Source: Methanoregulaceae archaeon
Lineage (GTDB): Archaea; Halobacteriota; Methanomicrobia; Methanomicrobiales; Methanospirillaceae
Direction: 5' to 3'
Assembly (NCBI GenBank): GCA_028679315.1
Contig: JAJRBU010000116.1
Coordinates: 1 to 43,295 of the forward strand
Length of the DNA: 43,295 nt
The notes under the pieces are model-generated. The model was not told the origin of the DNA and ran no database searches. It worked only from the letters and a program-made list of their open reading frames with translations. Position 1 is the first letter of the stretch. Every line of letters begins with the position of its first letter. Of this stretch, positions 1 through 9,522 are shown piece by piece. The translations under genes and the position numbers were made by a program.

Positions 1-89
1 ACTGCAACATCGGTATCCATGGAGCCATGCAGGGCTTCAAGCTCGGATTCAATGATTGCCCTGCTGATAATTCTCTCATCCAGATCCAT
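1..89 (-). CDS. N-terminal fragment of a Thi4-like protein (thiazole/ribulose-1,5-bisphosphate synthetase family), truncated by the window edge
   Basis: Reverse complement of 1-89 reads MDLDERIISRAIIESELEALHGSMDTDVAV, similar to archaeal Thi4 N-termini; only about 30 aa visible. Confidence 0.5.
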   Translation of the reverse strand, partial: MDLDERIISRAIIESELEALHGSMDTDVA

Positions 90-337
90 CCGGGTTCCTC
101 ATCCCATCATACCTTGTGGGATATATTAAAGAAGCACTTTTGCAGTACATGAAAAAAACAGTATATGGACCGAGCCGCACCGGTCCAGGAACTGCTGTTT
201 ATGATATCCCTGGGCACCGGATGGGAGCGCTTTTTTCTTAAAAACCAATAGATCCGGGCGTATTTTCACATTCCGGGAGGGATATCATCGTCGCTCTGGA
301 GAATGTTTATGAGCCCCGCACTCAGTACCTTCTTACC

Positions 338-1222
338 ATGAAACCATGGAAGCGTGACTGGGGACTGACGGGCAGGATCTGGCTCACTATGTTCCTGCTG
401 TTCCTGGTCTACCTTGCCTTCATTGCAGTACTCTCCATGCTTGGTATCGGTCTCCCGTTTCTGGTAGTCATCGTATTCCTGATGGCATTCCTCCAGTATT
501 TTTTCTCGGACCGCCTCGTACTCTGGAGTACACGGGCACGGGTGATAGAACCGGATGAATACCCTGAGATCCATCGTATCGTTGAGCGCTGTTCTTCTGA
601 AGCAGGAATTCCAAAGCCGCGGGTGGCCATCATGCAGACTCCGGTACCCAATGCCTTCGCAACAGGAAGGAGTCCGAGCCACGCGGTAGTAGCGGTTACT
701 GACTCCATCATGCGCCTGCTTACCCCGCGTGAGCTGGAAGCCGTGATTGCCCACGAGATCTCGCATATCAGGAACAGGGATGTGCTGACCCTCACCATCG
801 CAAGTTTTGTTGCAATGATTGCAGCACTTGTGATGAACAACTTCCTGTTTGCTGCCATGTTTAACCGGCGAGATTCCGGGAATGCATGGATTATAGCAGG
901 GATTGTTGCCGTAGTAGTCTATATCATTGCCCAGCTCCTAATTATGGCGCTCTCTCGCTACCGTGAGTTTGCCGCAGACCGGGGAAGTGCCTATATCACA
1001 GGCTCTCCGGCAGACCTCATATCAGCACTCGGTAAGATCAGCGGGAGGATGGCGGCAGTACCTCCTCAACAGAAGCAGGCAGTCGAGACTGCAAACGCGT
1101 TTTTCATTATCCCGGCCCTGTCAGGATCCACCCTGCTCGAACTCTTCTCCACCCACCCCGCTCTCGAAAAGAGAATCGCTGCACTCGAGCAGGTCGAACT
1201 CGAACTCAAAGGTCTCGAATAG
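338..1222 (+). CDS. htpX: HtpX-like membrane zinc metalloprotease (M48)
   Basis: 294 aa, HEISH zinc motif (AVIAHEISHIRNRD), several TM segments. Confidence 0.93.
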   Translation: MKPWKRDWGLTGRIWLTMFLLFLVYLAFIAVLSMLGIGLPFLVVIVFLMAFLQYFFSDRLVLWSTRARVIEPDEYPEIHRIVERCSSEAGIPKPRVAIMQTPVPNAFATGRSPSHAVVAVTDSIMRLLTPRELEAVIAHEISHIRNRDVLTLTIASFVAMIAALVMNNFLFAAMFNRRDSGNAWIIAGIVAVVVYIIAQLLIMALSRYREFAADRGSAYITGSPADLISALGKISGRMAAVPPQQKQAVETANAFFIIPALSGSTLLELFSTHPALEKRIAALEQVELELKGLE

Positions 1223-1344
1223 CTCTCTCTTTTTTCCTGGTCCCCTTGTTAGTCCTTTTACCGTATATCAGCCTTTGATATCTCCGGGGTGAGGTTATAA
1301 CAAAAGGAATAAGTGGGAGTATCTCAAAATAGAATGGCGCGATT

Positions 1345-1415
1345 GCATCGATGGTCTAGTGGCATGACTTAGGCCTTCCAAGCCTATAGCCCGGGTTCAA
1401 TTCCCGGTCGATGCA
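1345..1415 (+). tRNA. tRNA-Gly (TCC)
   Basis: Acceptor gcatcga/tcgatgc, T-arm gggttcaattccc, anticodon loop cTTCCAA gives TCC. Confidence 0.93.
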
Positions 1416-1418
1416 TGC

Positions 1419-1492
1419 GGGCTCGTGGTCTAGCTGGTTATGACGTCGCCTTCACACGGCGGAGGTCAGGAGTTCGAATCTCCTCGAGCCCA
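1419..1492 (+). tRNA. tRNA-Val (CAC)
   Basis: Acceptor gggctcg/cgagccc, anticodon loop ttCACac, T-loop gttcgaatc. Confidence 0.93.
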
Positions 1493-1732
1493 TCTTTCTC
1501 CTGACATCATCTGAATCTCATTGGTATACCATCCGGATATGGGAATACTATTGCAGATCTTTACCTCTCTTCTTTCTCATCTTCTTTCTCATATTCAACT
1601 AGGTTTTGCTATCAAGAGGTTTTCTATGTACCTCACATGAAGTTGGACCGTGATCCCAATGAAACAGATAATCATTACATATACTCGTTCTGGATATTGT
1701 TGTGGAGAATCCTCCGCATAAATGCATTAATT

Positions 1733-1746
1733 TTTACAATTGTAAA
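1733..1746. promoter_or_regulatory. 14-nt perfect palindrome TTTACAATTGTAAA upstream of the rubrerythrin gene
   Basis: Direct reading; about 55 nt upstream of the TATA-like ttttaaatag at 1801-1810. Confidence 0.4.
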
Positions 1747-1849
1747 TATCTGTTGTTTATTTCGAGATACGAGCGGGCATTCAGGTTTTGGAATCAATTC
1801 TTTTAAATAGGACGATTCTCAATACCTATTCAGAGGAGCTGAAAGAATT

Positions 1850-2305
1850 ATGACTCCGGAACAGTACAGAGCAATTATATCGAAGGCAATTGAAAGAGAA
1901 GTGGAATCATACACCTATTACCGGACCATCTCCGATAAGGTAAAAGATACATATCTGAAGAAGATCTTTGCAGACCTTGCAGGGGATGAAACCAAGCACC
2001 GCGAGTTCCTGCAGGATCTCCTCGCAAAGGAACCGAAGAAGCTGAAAATTTCAGCTTCAAAGGATTATAAGATTGCCGATTCAGTGAAAGCACCCACACT
2101 TTCTGCCGACCTGAAGCCCCTGGATGGAATCGTTCTCGCTATCAAGAAAGAACTTGAAGCTATGCAGATGTACACCCAGCTTGCAGAAGCCCAGACCGAT
2201 CCAGAACAAAAGAATCTCTTTACCGATCTTGCTGCAATGGAGCGGGGCCACAAAGCCCGGCTTGAGGACATTTACACGAACATGGCATTTCCTGAATCCT
2301 GGTAA
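1850..2305 (+). CDS. Rubrerythrin/ferritin-like diiron protein
   Basis: Four-helix pattern with EREVESYTYY and DETKHREFL plus repeated KKELEAMQMY / MERGHKARLE. Confidence 0.85.
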   Translation: MTPEQYRAIISKAIEREVESYTYYRTISDKVKDTYLKKIFADLAGDETKHREFLQDLLAKEPKKLKISASKDYKIADSVKAPTLSADLKPLDGIVLAIKKELEAMQMYTQLAEAQTDPEQKNLFTDLAAMERGHKARLEDIYTNMAFPESW

Positions 2306-2521
2306 GGGAAATCCTTTTTTCCCGTTTTTTTCTCTTATTTTGGTATTATCTAGTCAGATACGGGAAAAAATGGTATGAACCTTTAAAAATAAGGGATGAT
2401 CCCAACACATTCTTATCGTGGTATTGGATGAAAAATTTCCGGGAGAGGATTTTTAGAAGAGGAAGAATCGTACTCCTTCGCTACTCTAATAACCCCCCAG
2501 ACAAAGATTATAGCAGCATAT

Positions 2522-3370
2522 ATGCATCATAGTTCCAGAATCTTCCGGTTGACTGCAGTCCTCATCATAGCAGCACTCAGCGTATTCGCGATTGTTCCTG
2601 TTACAGGAGATTCTCCATCTGAAATTGCCGCATCCTACATTCAGAGAGGAGATGATCTTACCCTACAGAAACAGTATCACGAAGCACTGGAGGCATATGA
2701 ATTTGCGGTTGCGAGTGATCCGTACAACAGTATCGCCTGGAACAAGCTTGGAGTCGCCCATATGAACACCGGGAGATATCAGGATGCAGTAGAGGCATTT
2801 GATCGATCACTTACCATCGATCCGTATTATCAGAAGGCCTGGAATAACAAGGGGGATGCGCTCGCGGCACTGGGGGAGTATGAGGAAGCCATTCTCGCCT
2901 TTGAACAGGCTCTACGCCTGAATTCCAATGATCACTATGCCCTGCTCAGAAAAGGCACCAGCCTCCAGCAATCTGGCGCATCTGCCGAGGCCATGCTCAT
3001 CTATCAGGAGGTTGTCAGCCGTGCTGAGAAGGAGGTAAGAAAACACCCGGATTATGCACGTTTTGATGGTGAATTATGGACCAATAAAGGTGAAGCTCTC
3101 TACCGGCTCGGGCGGTATGAGGAATCTTTAGAGGCTTATTCTACCGCGTTAACCATCAATCCGAAATATGACCGTGCCCTCCAGGGGAAAATTCATGCAG
3201 AGGAAGAGATCCTGCGGGCCCGGGGTGCTCCCACAACACCAAGTTTGGTGACCGAAGAAAATGGCGTTGATATCGGATTGACCAACCTCCCCGTATCGTT
3301 CCCCATTCTTATAGGGGCCCTCATCGCTGCAGTATTCTTCTTCCGTTTGAGACCGCCCCGGCAGAGATAA
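2522..3370 (+). CDS. Exported/membrane-anchored TPR-repeat protein
   Basis: N-terminal signal-like helix, repeated TPR units (AWNKLGVAHMNTGRYQDAVEAFDRSLTIDP etc.), C-terminal TM segment. Confidence 0.88.
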   Translation: MHHSSRIFRLTAVLIIAALSVFAIVPVTGDSPSEIAASYIQRGDDLTLQKQYHEALEAYEFAVASDPYNSIAWNKLGVAHMNTGRYQDAVEAFDRSLTIDPYYQKAWNNKGDALAALGEYEEAILAFEQALRLNSNDHYALLRKGTSLQQSGASAEAMLIYQEVVSRAEKEVRKHPDYARFDGELWTNKGEALYRLGRYEESLEAYSTALTINPKYDRALQGKIHAEEEILRARGAPTTPSLVTEENGVDIGLTNLPVSFPILIGALIAAVFFFRLRPPRQR

Positions 3371-3386
3371 AAAAAACGAATAATCC

Positions 3387-4508
3387 ATGTTCTTTCATAT
3401 TATCCTGACTGATGAGTGCAATCTCTGCTGCCGTTACTGCCGTGGAAATGAACCAGGGGTATTTCTCCCTTTGGATGAAGATTGCGGCATCGATATGAAT
3501 CTCCCGGTAGAACTGGCGTACGATCTCACCGATCTCTACTCATTCCTGGCAAGGGATCCCACCCCCTGTATCACTTTTTATGGTGGTGAACCTCTGATCA
3601 GGGCTGACCTTATCAGAGAGATCATGGACGGTGCACCGGCGGCTTCCCGGTTCATGGTCCAGACCAACGGACTCCTGCTCGATGCGGTTGATCAGGAATA
3701 TCTCAATCGTATGGAGACAATTCTTGTCTCGATAGACGGCCAGGAGGATCTTACCGACTATTATCGCGGAAACGGTACGTATCGCAAGGTCATCTCACAG
3801 GTCAATGCCCTCCTGAACAAAGGGTATCCGGGTGAAGTGATAGCGCGGATGACCGTGACCCGGAAGACAGATATCAAGGCAGCGGTGCACCACCTGGCGT
3901 TCAACCACGAATGTCCTTTTTCATCCATCCATTGGCAGATCGATGCCGATTTTTCCGGAAATCCAAGGATCATTGATTTCGGCAGGTGGCTGGAGCGGTC
4001 GTATAAACCCGGAATCAGGCGCCTGATCGGGGACTGGGTGAGGACAATGGAAGAGGAGGACAGGGTTGCACGGTGGTACCCTTTTCTCCAGACAACCGAG
4101 GATCTCCTCTTGAGGAGATCATCCCGGCTCCGCTGTGGATCAGGGTATTCCAATTATACCGTCATGACCGATGGGCATATAGGCCCCTGTCCTGTCATGA
4201 CCGGTATGCGTGATTTTTATATAGGGCATATACAGACTGCCGATCCCCTCTCCCTTCCTGTGGTTGGAGTGGGGGGTTCCTGTCCGGACTGTGAGATCTT
4301 CGGTTTTTGCGGTGGGAGATGTCTGTATGCCAGTGCCACCCGCCCCTGGTCCCCGGAACAGAAAGAACTCATCTGTAGTGCTGTGAAGGCTCTTTTTCAC
4401 GATCTTACGGATGTCCTCCCCCGAATCAGGACGTGCATTGAATCAGGTGGGATCGAACTGGCTGATTTTTCCCACACCCGTTATAACGGGTGCGAGATCA
4501 TCCCTTGA
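3387..4508 (+). CDS. Radical SAM protein resembling the AF0577 family (putative peptide-modifying enzyme)
   Basis: CNLCCRYC (CxxxCxxC), FYGGEP, C-terminal auxiliary-cluster Cys region CGSGYSNYTVMTDGHIGPCP...CPDCEIFGFCGGRC. Confidence 0.8.
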   Translation: MFFHIILTDECNLCCRYCRGNEPGVFLPLDEDCGIDMNLPVELAYDLTDLYSFLARDPTPCITFYGGEPLIRADLIREIMDGAPAASRFMVQTNGLLLDAVDQEYLNRMETILVSIDGQEDLTDYYRGNGTYRKVISQVNALLNKGYPGEVIARMTVTRKTDIKAAVHHLAFNHECPFSSIHWQIDADFSGNPRIIDFGRWLERSYKPGIRRLIGDWVRTMEEEDRVARWYPFLQTTEDLLLRRSSRLRCGSGYSNYTVMTDGHIGPCPVMTGMRDFYIGHIQTADPLSLPVVGVGGSCPDCEIFGFCGGRCLYASATRPWSPEQKELICSAVKALFHDLTDVLPRIRTCIESGGIELADFSHTRYNGCEIIP

Positions 4509-4517
4509 GGTATGCCA

Positions 4518-4997
4518 CTATTTATGGTAGGGAATACCCTTCCTGATACAGTCAGCCCGATAGATCTGCTCAATGAGCATGAGCCGGACCAGCTCATGGG
4601 GGAATGTCATCCGTGACAGGGAGAGAACAAGGTCGGCATGGCTGATCACTTCCGGTGAGAGACCGAAAGGTCCACCGATGAAAAATGAGATATTCCCCTG
4701 TCCTTTCAGTTCCCATTCCGCAATCCGGGCTGAAAGCTCTGGGCTAGAGAGTATCGCTCCCGTTGGATCAAGTGCAACGATAACAGAAGTATCTGGTGCT
4801 GCGGCCATCAGTTTTCTCCCCTCCTTCTCTATTGCCAGCCGCTTTTCTGATTCGGAGCTCTTCGCGGATATCCGTTCTTCGGGGAGGTCAAGAAGAGAGA
4901 TTTTATGCAAGCGAGAGAGACGAGTAGAATACACCCCTATTCCCTCCCTTAAATAGGACTCCCGGATCTTCCCGATTGCCACAATCTGTATCTGCAT
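4518..4997 (-). CDS. rlmH: 23S rRNA (pseudouridine-N3)-methyltransferase RlmH (SPOUT)
   Basis: VALDPTGAILSSPELSARI, FFIGGPFGLSPEV, LSLSRMTFPHELVRLMLIEQIYRA. Confidence 0.95.
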   Translation of the reverse strand: MQIQIVAIGKIRESYLREGIGVYSTRLSRLHKISLLDLPEERISAKSSESEKRLAIEKEGRKLMAAAPDTSVIVALDPTGAILSSPELSARIAEWELKGQGNISFFIGGPFGLSPEVISHADLVLSLSRMTFPHELVRLMLIEQIYRADCIRKGIPYHK

Positions 4998-5404
4998 GCA
5001 AATTCCCCTTCAATCACCGTTCAAAAGGACCGGTACCTCTCCCTTCATCACACTTTCACGGTGCACGGCTGGAATATTTGAATCCTCTTACTGATGAACT
5101 ATCCGGAGAGGTATTCGGTAGAATCCCAATCACGGTTCGTGAGCGACCCCCTCCACTCTGCAGTCCAAAAGACCCTGAAGAGAAATCCCGGGACTCCCCC
5201 TTTTCTCCGGGTTTTCTCTCTTTCCTTATGCATCCCCTTAGCGGTTTGAGAATTGTCCGAAAAATTCACGTGAGATTCATCCACGGGTATTCATGGTGTT
5301 GAATTATGGGGATCTCATCACGTTTACTCTGAAAGGGGCAGAAAATTTTCCTATCCTTCGAATGAGATGACAATGTATTTTTGGAACCATTCCAAATCAA
5401 TCAT

Positions 5405-5890
5405 ATGCCACTCCGGTCCGTCACCCTGCCCGGGATAGGGACAAAATATGAACTGGAAACCGAAAAGAAGGATATTGTCGCAGTTTTCTTTCTGAAATCG
5501 GGAAATGTTCAGATGTACACGCTCACGCATGAGAGCCAGACTCCGAGTGTTGCGGAACTCTCTCCCCAGGAAGCAAGGAGGCTTGGCGCAATCCTCACTG
5601 GGGCGATCATGGAGGTTGACCAGGAGAGTGTCGAGATTGCCTTTTCAGCGCTGTCAGATTTGAGACTCAGCCTTCATACCTACCTAATCGGCAAGGAGAT
5701 GGCCGGAAAGAGCCTCACCGATCTTCAGATCAGGGCAAAAACCGGAGTGACTATCATTGCCGTCTCGAGAGGTGAAAATAATGTCGTGAATCCCCCTGCG
5801 GATTTTGAATTCAGGGAGGGTGATGCTGTTGTTGCAATCGGGGAGACGGACCAGCTGAAAAATTTTGAGCGTGAGATCATGGTGAAGTGA
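5405..5890 (+). CDS. TrkA-C/KhtT-like regulatory subunit of a cation:proton antiporter
   Basis: LPGIGTKYELET start, TrkA-C domain GVTIIAVSRGENNVVNPPADFEFREGDAVVAIG; ATG at 5405 preferred to TTG at 5381. Confidence 0.85.
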   Translation: MPLRSVTLPGIGTKYELETEKKDIVAVFFLKSGNVQMYTLTHESQTPSVAELSPQEARRLGAILTGAIMEVDQESVEIAFSALSDLRLSLHTYLIGKEMAGKSLTDLQIRAKTGVTIIAVSRGENNVVNPPADFEFREGDAVVAIGETDQLKNFEREIMVK

Positions 5891-7041
5891 TGCAGGGAAT
5901 CGTCCTCGCTCTTTTCATCTGTATGCTCCTGGCCTTGGTCACGAAACGCTTCTCGCTCCCCACTATCCCCTTTTATATCCTCGCAGGGCTCGTCCTCGGT
6001 AAAAGCGGCCTTGATCTGGTAGGTGCCGACCAGGTCTCAGCATTCCTTACGCATCTTGGCCTTATCTTTCTCCTGTTCTTCATGGGACTCGAGATCAAAC
6101 CAGATCGGATCTGGCAAAACCAGTCGGCAATTGTCTCAAGCGGACTTATCGATCTGAATATCAATGCTCTGATAGGCTTTCTTTCAGCATATGCGCTCGG
6201 TTTCTCCCTATCAGATTCCCTCATCATCGCTGCAGCCTTCTTCATCAGCAGCACGGCAATGGCAGTCACCTCTCTTATTGAGAACCGGAAACTCCTCATG
6301 AGGGAATCAGAAACCATTGTCTGGCTGATGGTCTTTGAGGATATGGTGGTTATTCTCATCCTGGCTCTCATCACCCCCCAGACAGGTCATCCGGGGATAC
6401 TACTTGCAAAGACGATCACGGTCCTTTTATTTCTGTATGCACTGATCCGGTTCGGGAAAGAACAGATTATATGGATCCTCAGACGTGATGATGAACTTCC
6501 GGTTCTTCTGACATTTTCTGCCGTCCTCGGCATTTCTGCTCTCTCTATCTATATGGGCATCCCCGAGTCTTTCATGGTGATCGCTTTCGGGACATTGCTT
6601 GGAACAATTGATCCTGTATCCTTTGAAGTCCAGTCCAGGCCATTCAAGGACGTGTTCCTGGTGGTCTTTTTTGTCTTCTTTGGAATAAGTGTCAACATTG
6701 TATCTGCGGGGATCTCATTTGTTGTTCTTATTGCTGTCAGCGTTGTTGCAATCCTATCGAAATACCTGTCAGGTATTGCAATAGGAAAATACATCCATAA
6801 AAGTTCCCGATCCGGCATCGAGATATGGGCAAACACGATCGGGAGGGGCGAGTTCTCCATTGTCATCGCAGCCCTTTATGCCTCTGATGCCGTCTCCGGG
6901 ACCATCGCATGCATGGTGATCGTCACCTCAATCCTTGGGGCTTTTGTCGCAAAATACAGTGAAAAAATCGGAGAGATCCTCCTACGTCAGGGAAGACGAG
7001 GTGTACCTCTCCGTACAATGAAGGGGGCGGGGCAGGACTGA
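5887..7041 (+). CDS. CPA2-type cation:proton antiporter (KhtU/KefB-like membrane subunit)
   Basis: Multi-TM Na_H_exchanger pattern; start overlaps the KhtT-like stop. Confidence 0.88.
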   Translation: MMQGIVLALFICMLLALVTKRFSLPTIPFYILAGLVLGKSGLDLVGADQVSAFLTHLGLIFLLFFMGLEIKPDRIWQNQSAIVSSGLIDLNINALIGFLSAYALGFSLSDSLIIAAAFFISSTAMAVTSLIENRKLLMRESETIVWLMVFEDMVVILILALITPQTGHPGILLAKTITVLLFLYALIRFGKEQIIWILRRDDELPVLLTFSAVLGISALSIYMGIPESFMVIAFGTLLGTIDPVSFEVQSRPFKDVFLVVFFVFFGISVNIVSAGISFVVLIAVSVVAILSKYLSGIAIGKYIHKSSRSGIEIWANTIGRGEFSIVIAALYASDAVSGTIACMVIVTSILGAFVAKYSEKIGEILLRQGRRGVPLRTMKGAGQD

Positions 7042-7048
7042 CTGGGTA

Positions 7049-8632
7049 TCAGGTCTCAAGTTCAGACCGCACAGTGAAAAAGACAGGTCCCCGCAGGTCC
7101 ACTTTTTTCTTCTGGTCTGTTATGAACCTCATAGCATACTCTTCAATCCTGATGTTGATATCGCTCGGCAGCTTTGCCATTTTTACCTGCACTGTGACGG
7201 ATTGCCCACAACGGGCTGCCTGTTCAATCCGCGCCGCTGCAAGGGTGGCAACCGCAGAGAGATACGTCATTCCACAATCCACACCCGTTGAACGGACTTC
7301 CTTCCACTTCTCAGTGTCAGGAACCCCCAGCACCGACCCTGCATGGGCATAAATCCTGTTCAGACATGCAGGTCCGAGCAGTTTTGTCCCACTCTCCGGT
7401 TCTTCAACATAGACGCGGACTTGTCTGCCTTCTATCCCACATTCTGACACCAGGAATGAGCAGGGGCCGGGCTCCGATCCATGGGATTCAGCGGTCGAGA
7501 TTATTGCACGAGCAAGCTGCTTTCCGGCAGGGCTTTTCGGCTCTTCCCTGAATGACACTGCCCGGGCGATTTCAAAATCGGGCAGATCGGTGGGGAAGAA
7601 CTGTGGGAATGTGAGTTTCCTGATATCCTCGGACTGGTAAGCAATCATTGCAAGCCGCTCAACACCAAGACCAAGATTCATCACCGGTACCCCTATTCCA
7701 TACTCCCCGAGTGCCGAAGGAGAGTACATCCCAAAGGTGGCAACCTCTACCCAGTCATGGACAGGATGGCGGGCATACACCTCGGTCTGGGAGCCGGGCA
7801 TGTAATACTTTGACCGTTTCTCATCGGGCTGGAACCGGAAGTCGGTGTATCCGAATGAGGAGAGGAGCGCTCTGCTCACTGCCTTCCCATCCTCGTTCGT
7901 TACGTCCTCGCCGGCAATTACGCAGGATGCAGAATGGTAACTCATCAGACGGGTCGGCCCTTCCTCCTGCTCGCGGCGAAAGCACCGATCCACTGAAAAT
8001 AGCCGGAGGGGCTGCGGGCGCTTCTCCCAGATATGTGATAAGGTGAGGAACCAACCGCTCGTCATATGGCTCCTGAGGGTATTCCTGGACGAGTGAGGCT
8101 CCAGTGAACGGAATGCCGAGAATACCTTCTCATAGATTTCAACGGTTACCCCATCATCGATCCCAAGCACCTGTGAAGTAGCATGAATGAGGTCATCACC
8201 ATCAATCGCCGATTTTTTATACGACTGGAGCAGTTCCCGCAGATGCTCCTCTTCATCCGTGCCCACCTCCTTTCCGGTTATTGCAGCTATCCCTTCGAGC
8301 TCTGATCTTCCGATACCCTGGTTCGGCCGCTCCAGCCCTCCAAGGTAAAATACCCTGTCGAGTACCGCACTTGCTTCAGGGCCAAACTGGCGGTACACAT
8401 CCTGCTCCTCGACCATAATCGGGTTGCATATCTCTTCAAATCCAAGCAGGAGGTAGGTCTCCCTGAGCCGGTTCACCATCTCAAAGATGGGGTGGGGTGA
8501 AGCCTTCCGATACTGCAGGCGTGGGTATTCCTGCTCTCTTCCCGGTGGAGTAAGGACTTCAGGTCCCGTGTGCCAGGCCTTTTCGAAATTATCCCTCGCG
8601 GCTTTCCGGTACTCTTCTGGGTTGAATCTCAT
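7049..8632 (-). CDS. sepS: O-phosphoserine--tRNA(Cys) ligase
   Basis: 527-aa class II aaRS resembling SepRS ([30 protein letters not shown] motif 3). Confidence 0.93.
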   Translation of the reverse strand: MRFNPEEYRKAARDNFEKAWHTGPEVLTPPGREQEYPRLQYRKASPHPIFEMVNRLRETYLLLGFEEICNPIMVEEQDVYRQFGPEASAVLDRVFYLGGLERPNQGIGRSELEGIAAITGKEVGTDEEEHLRELLQSYKKSAIDGDDLIHATSQVLGIDDGVTVEIYEKVFSAFRSLEPHSSRNTLRSHMTSGWFLTLSHIWEKRPQPLRLFSVDRCFRREQEEGPTRLMSYHSASCVIAGEDVTNEDGKAVSRALLSSFGYTDFRFQPDEKRSKYYMPGSQTEVYARHPVHDWVEVATFGMYSPSALGEYGIGVPVMNLGLGVERLAMIAYQSEDIRKLTFPQFFPTDLPDFEIARAVSFREEPKSPAGKQLARAIISTAESHGSEPGPCSFLVSECGIEGRQVRVYVEEPESGTKLLGPACLNRIYAHAGSVLGVPDTEKWKEVRSTGVDCGMTYLSAVATLAAARIEQAARCGQSVTVQVKMAKLPSDINIRIEEYAMRFITDQKKKVDLRGPVFFTVRSELET

Positions 8633-9522
8633 GCCACGTTCTCCAGCAGGATGACCCTGCTCTTTGTATTCTCATCGGTTATCCGGTAGTCGCAGTATTG
8701 TGCAATCCTTCCTGCAAACTCCCTTATGTGCGAATGGTCCGGCATATGCTCCCTGCGTAATCGTTTTCTACTGTATCCAAGATACATATATCCCTTTATC
8801 TCGATGTAGGAAGCCCCGGAACTCTCAAACAACGCGGCATACTTTTCCGGGCTGTGATCATTCAGGCCCCGGACCAGCGTCAGCCGTACCGCTGATCTCC
8901 TTGTTGACAGAAGTGCAAGGCTCCTGCAGATCTCGTCCCAGTAATCCCCTGCAGGCCTGCAGATACTGAGATAGGTCTCTTCATCCGGTGCTGGAAGGGA
9001 GACGTACGTCTGGAAAGGGGCACACTGCGCCAGCACATCCGGGTTTGTTCCGTTACTCACAAGAAACGTGGTAAACCCCTGGCTATTGAGAAGATCAATA
9101 AGTGCGGGAAGCTGTGAATAGAGGGTTGGCTCTCCTGAAAGGGAGATCGCGACATGGGCCGGCTTGAGAGCTTCGGAAAAACGCTCACAGGTCACATAGG
9201 GTGAGACCTTGTATCCTGAAAGAGCCTTCTTCTGGAGATCATGTAATCCGGTAAGGATCTCTTCAGGAGTGCATTCCCTTTCACCCGGATATTCATGCTC
9301 AAACGATCGCCAGCAGAAGAGACAGCGGTGATTGCACCGAAGGGTCGGCGTCATCTGGACACAGCGGTGACTCTCTATGCCGTAAAACTGATGCTTGTAA
9401 CACTGCTCCCCCCCCTTTAAGGCCTTTTTGCACCAGAGACATGGTTTGACTGCCGCAGAAGATTCGGGTGAGAAAAACTGGTATCCCTGTCCCCGGAGTG
9501 CCTTACATGGTGACAAGGGCAT
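8629..9522 (-). CDS. taw1: 4-demethylwyosine synthase (archaeal TYW1)
   Basis: Radical [27 protein letters not shown]; start at internal Met (9522) preferred to 9552. Confidence 0.92.
   Translation of the reverse strand: MPLSPCKALRGQGYQFFSPESSAAVKPCLWCKKALKGGEQCYKHQFYGIESHRCVQMTPTLRCNHRCLFCWRSFEHEYPGERECTPEEILTGLHDLQKKALSGYKVSPYVTCERFSEALKPAHVAISLSGEPTLYSQLPALIDLLNSQGFTTFLVSNGTNPDVLAQCAPFQTYVSLPAPDEETYLSICRPAGDYWDEICRSLALLSTRRSAVRLTLVRGLNDHSPEKYAALFESSGASYIEIKGYMYLGYSRKRLRREHMPDHSHIREFAGRIAQYCDYRITDENTKSRVILLENVA

Noticed and set aside
266-858. Antisense ORFs across htpX
   Set aside because: Shadow frames of a well-supported M48 protease; the same logic applies to the many antisense ORFs over fusA, argS, frhA, purL and mptA
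4976-5302. ORFs 4976-5302 (+) and 5099-5284 (-)
   Set aside because: Low-quality composition, no recognisable domain, one overlaps the rlmH 5' end; treated as an intergenic spacer
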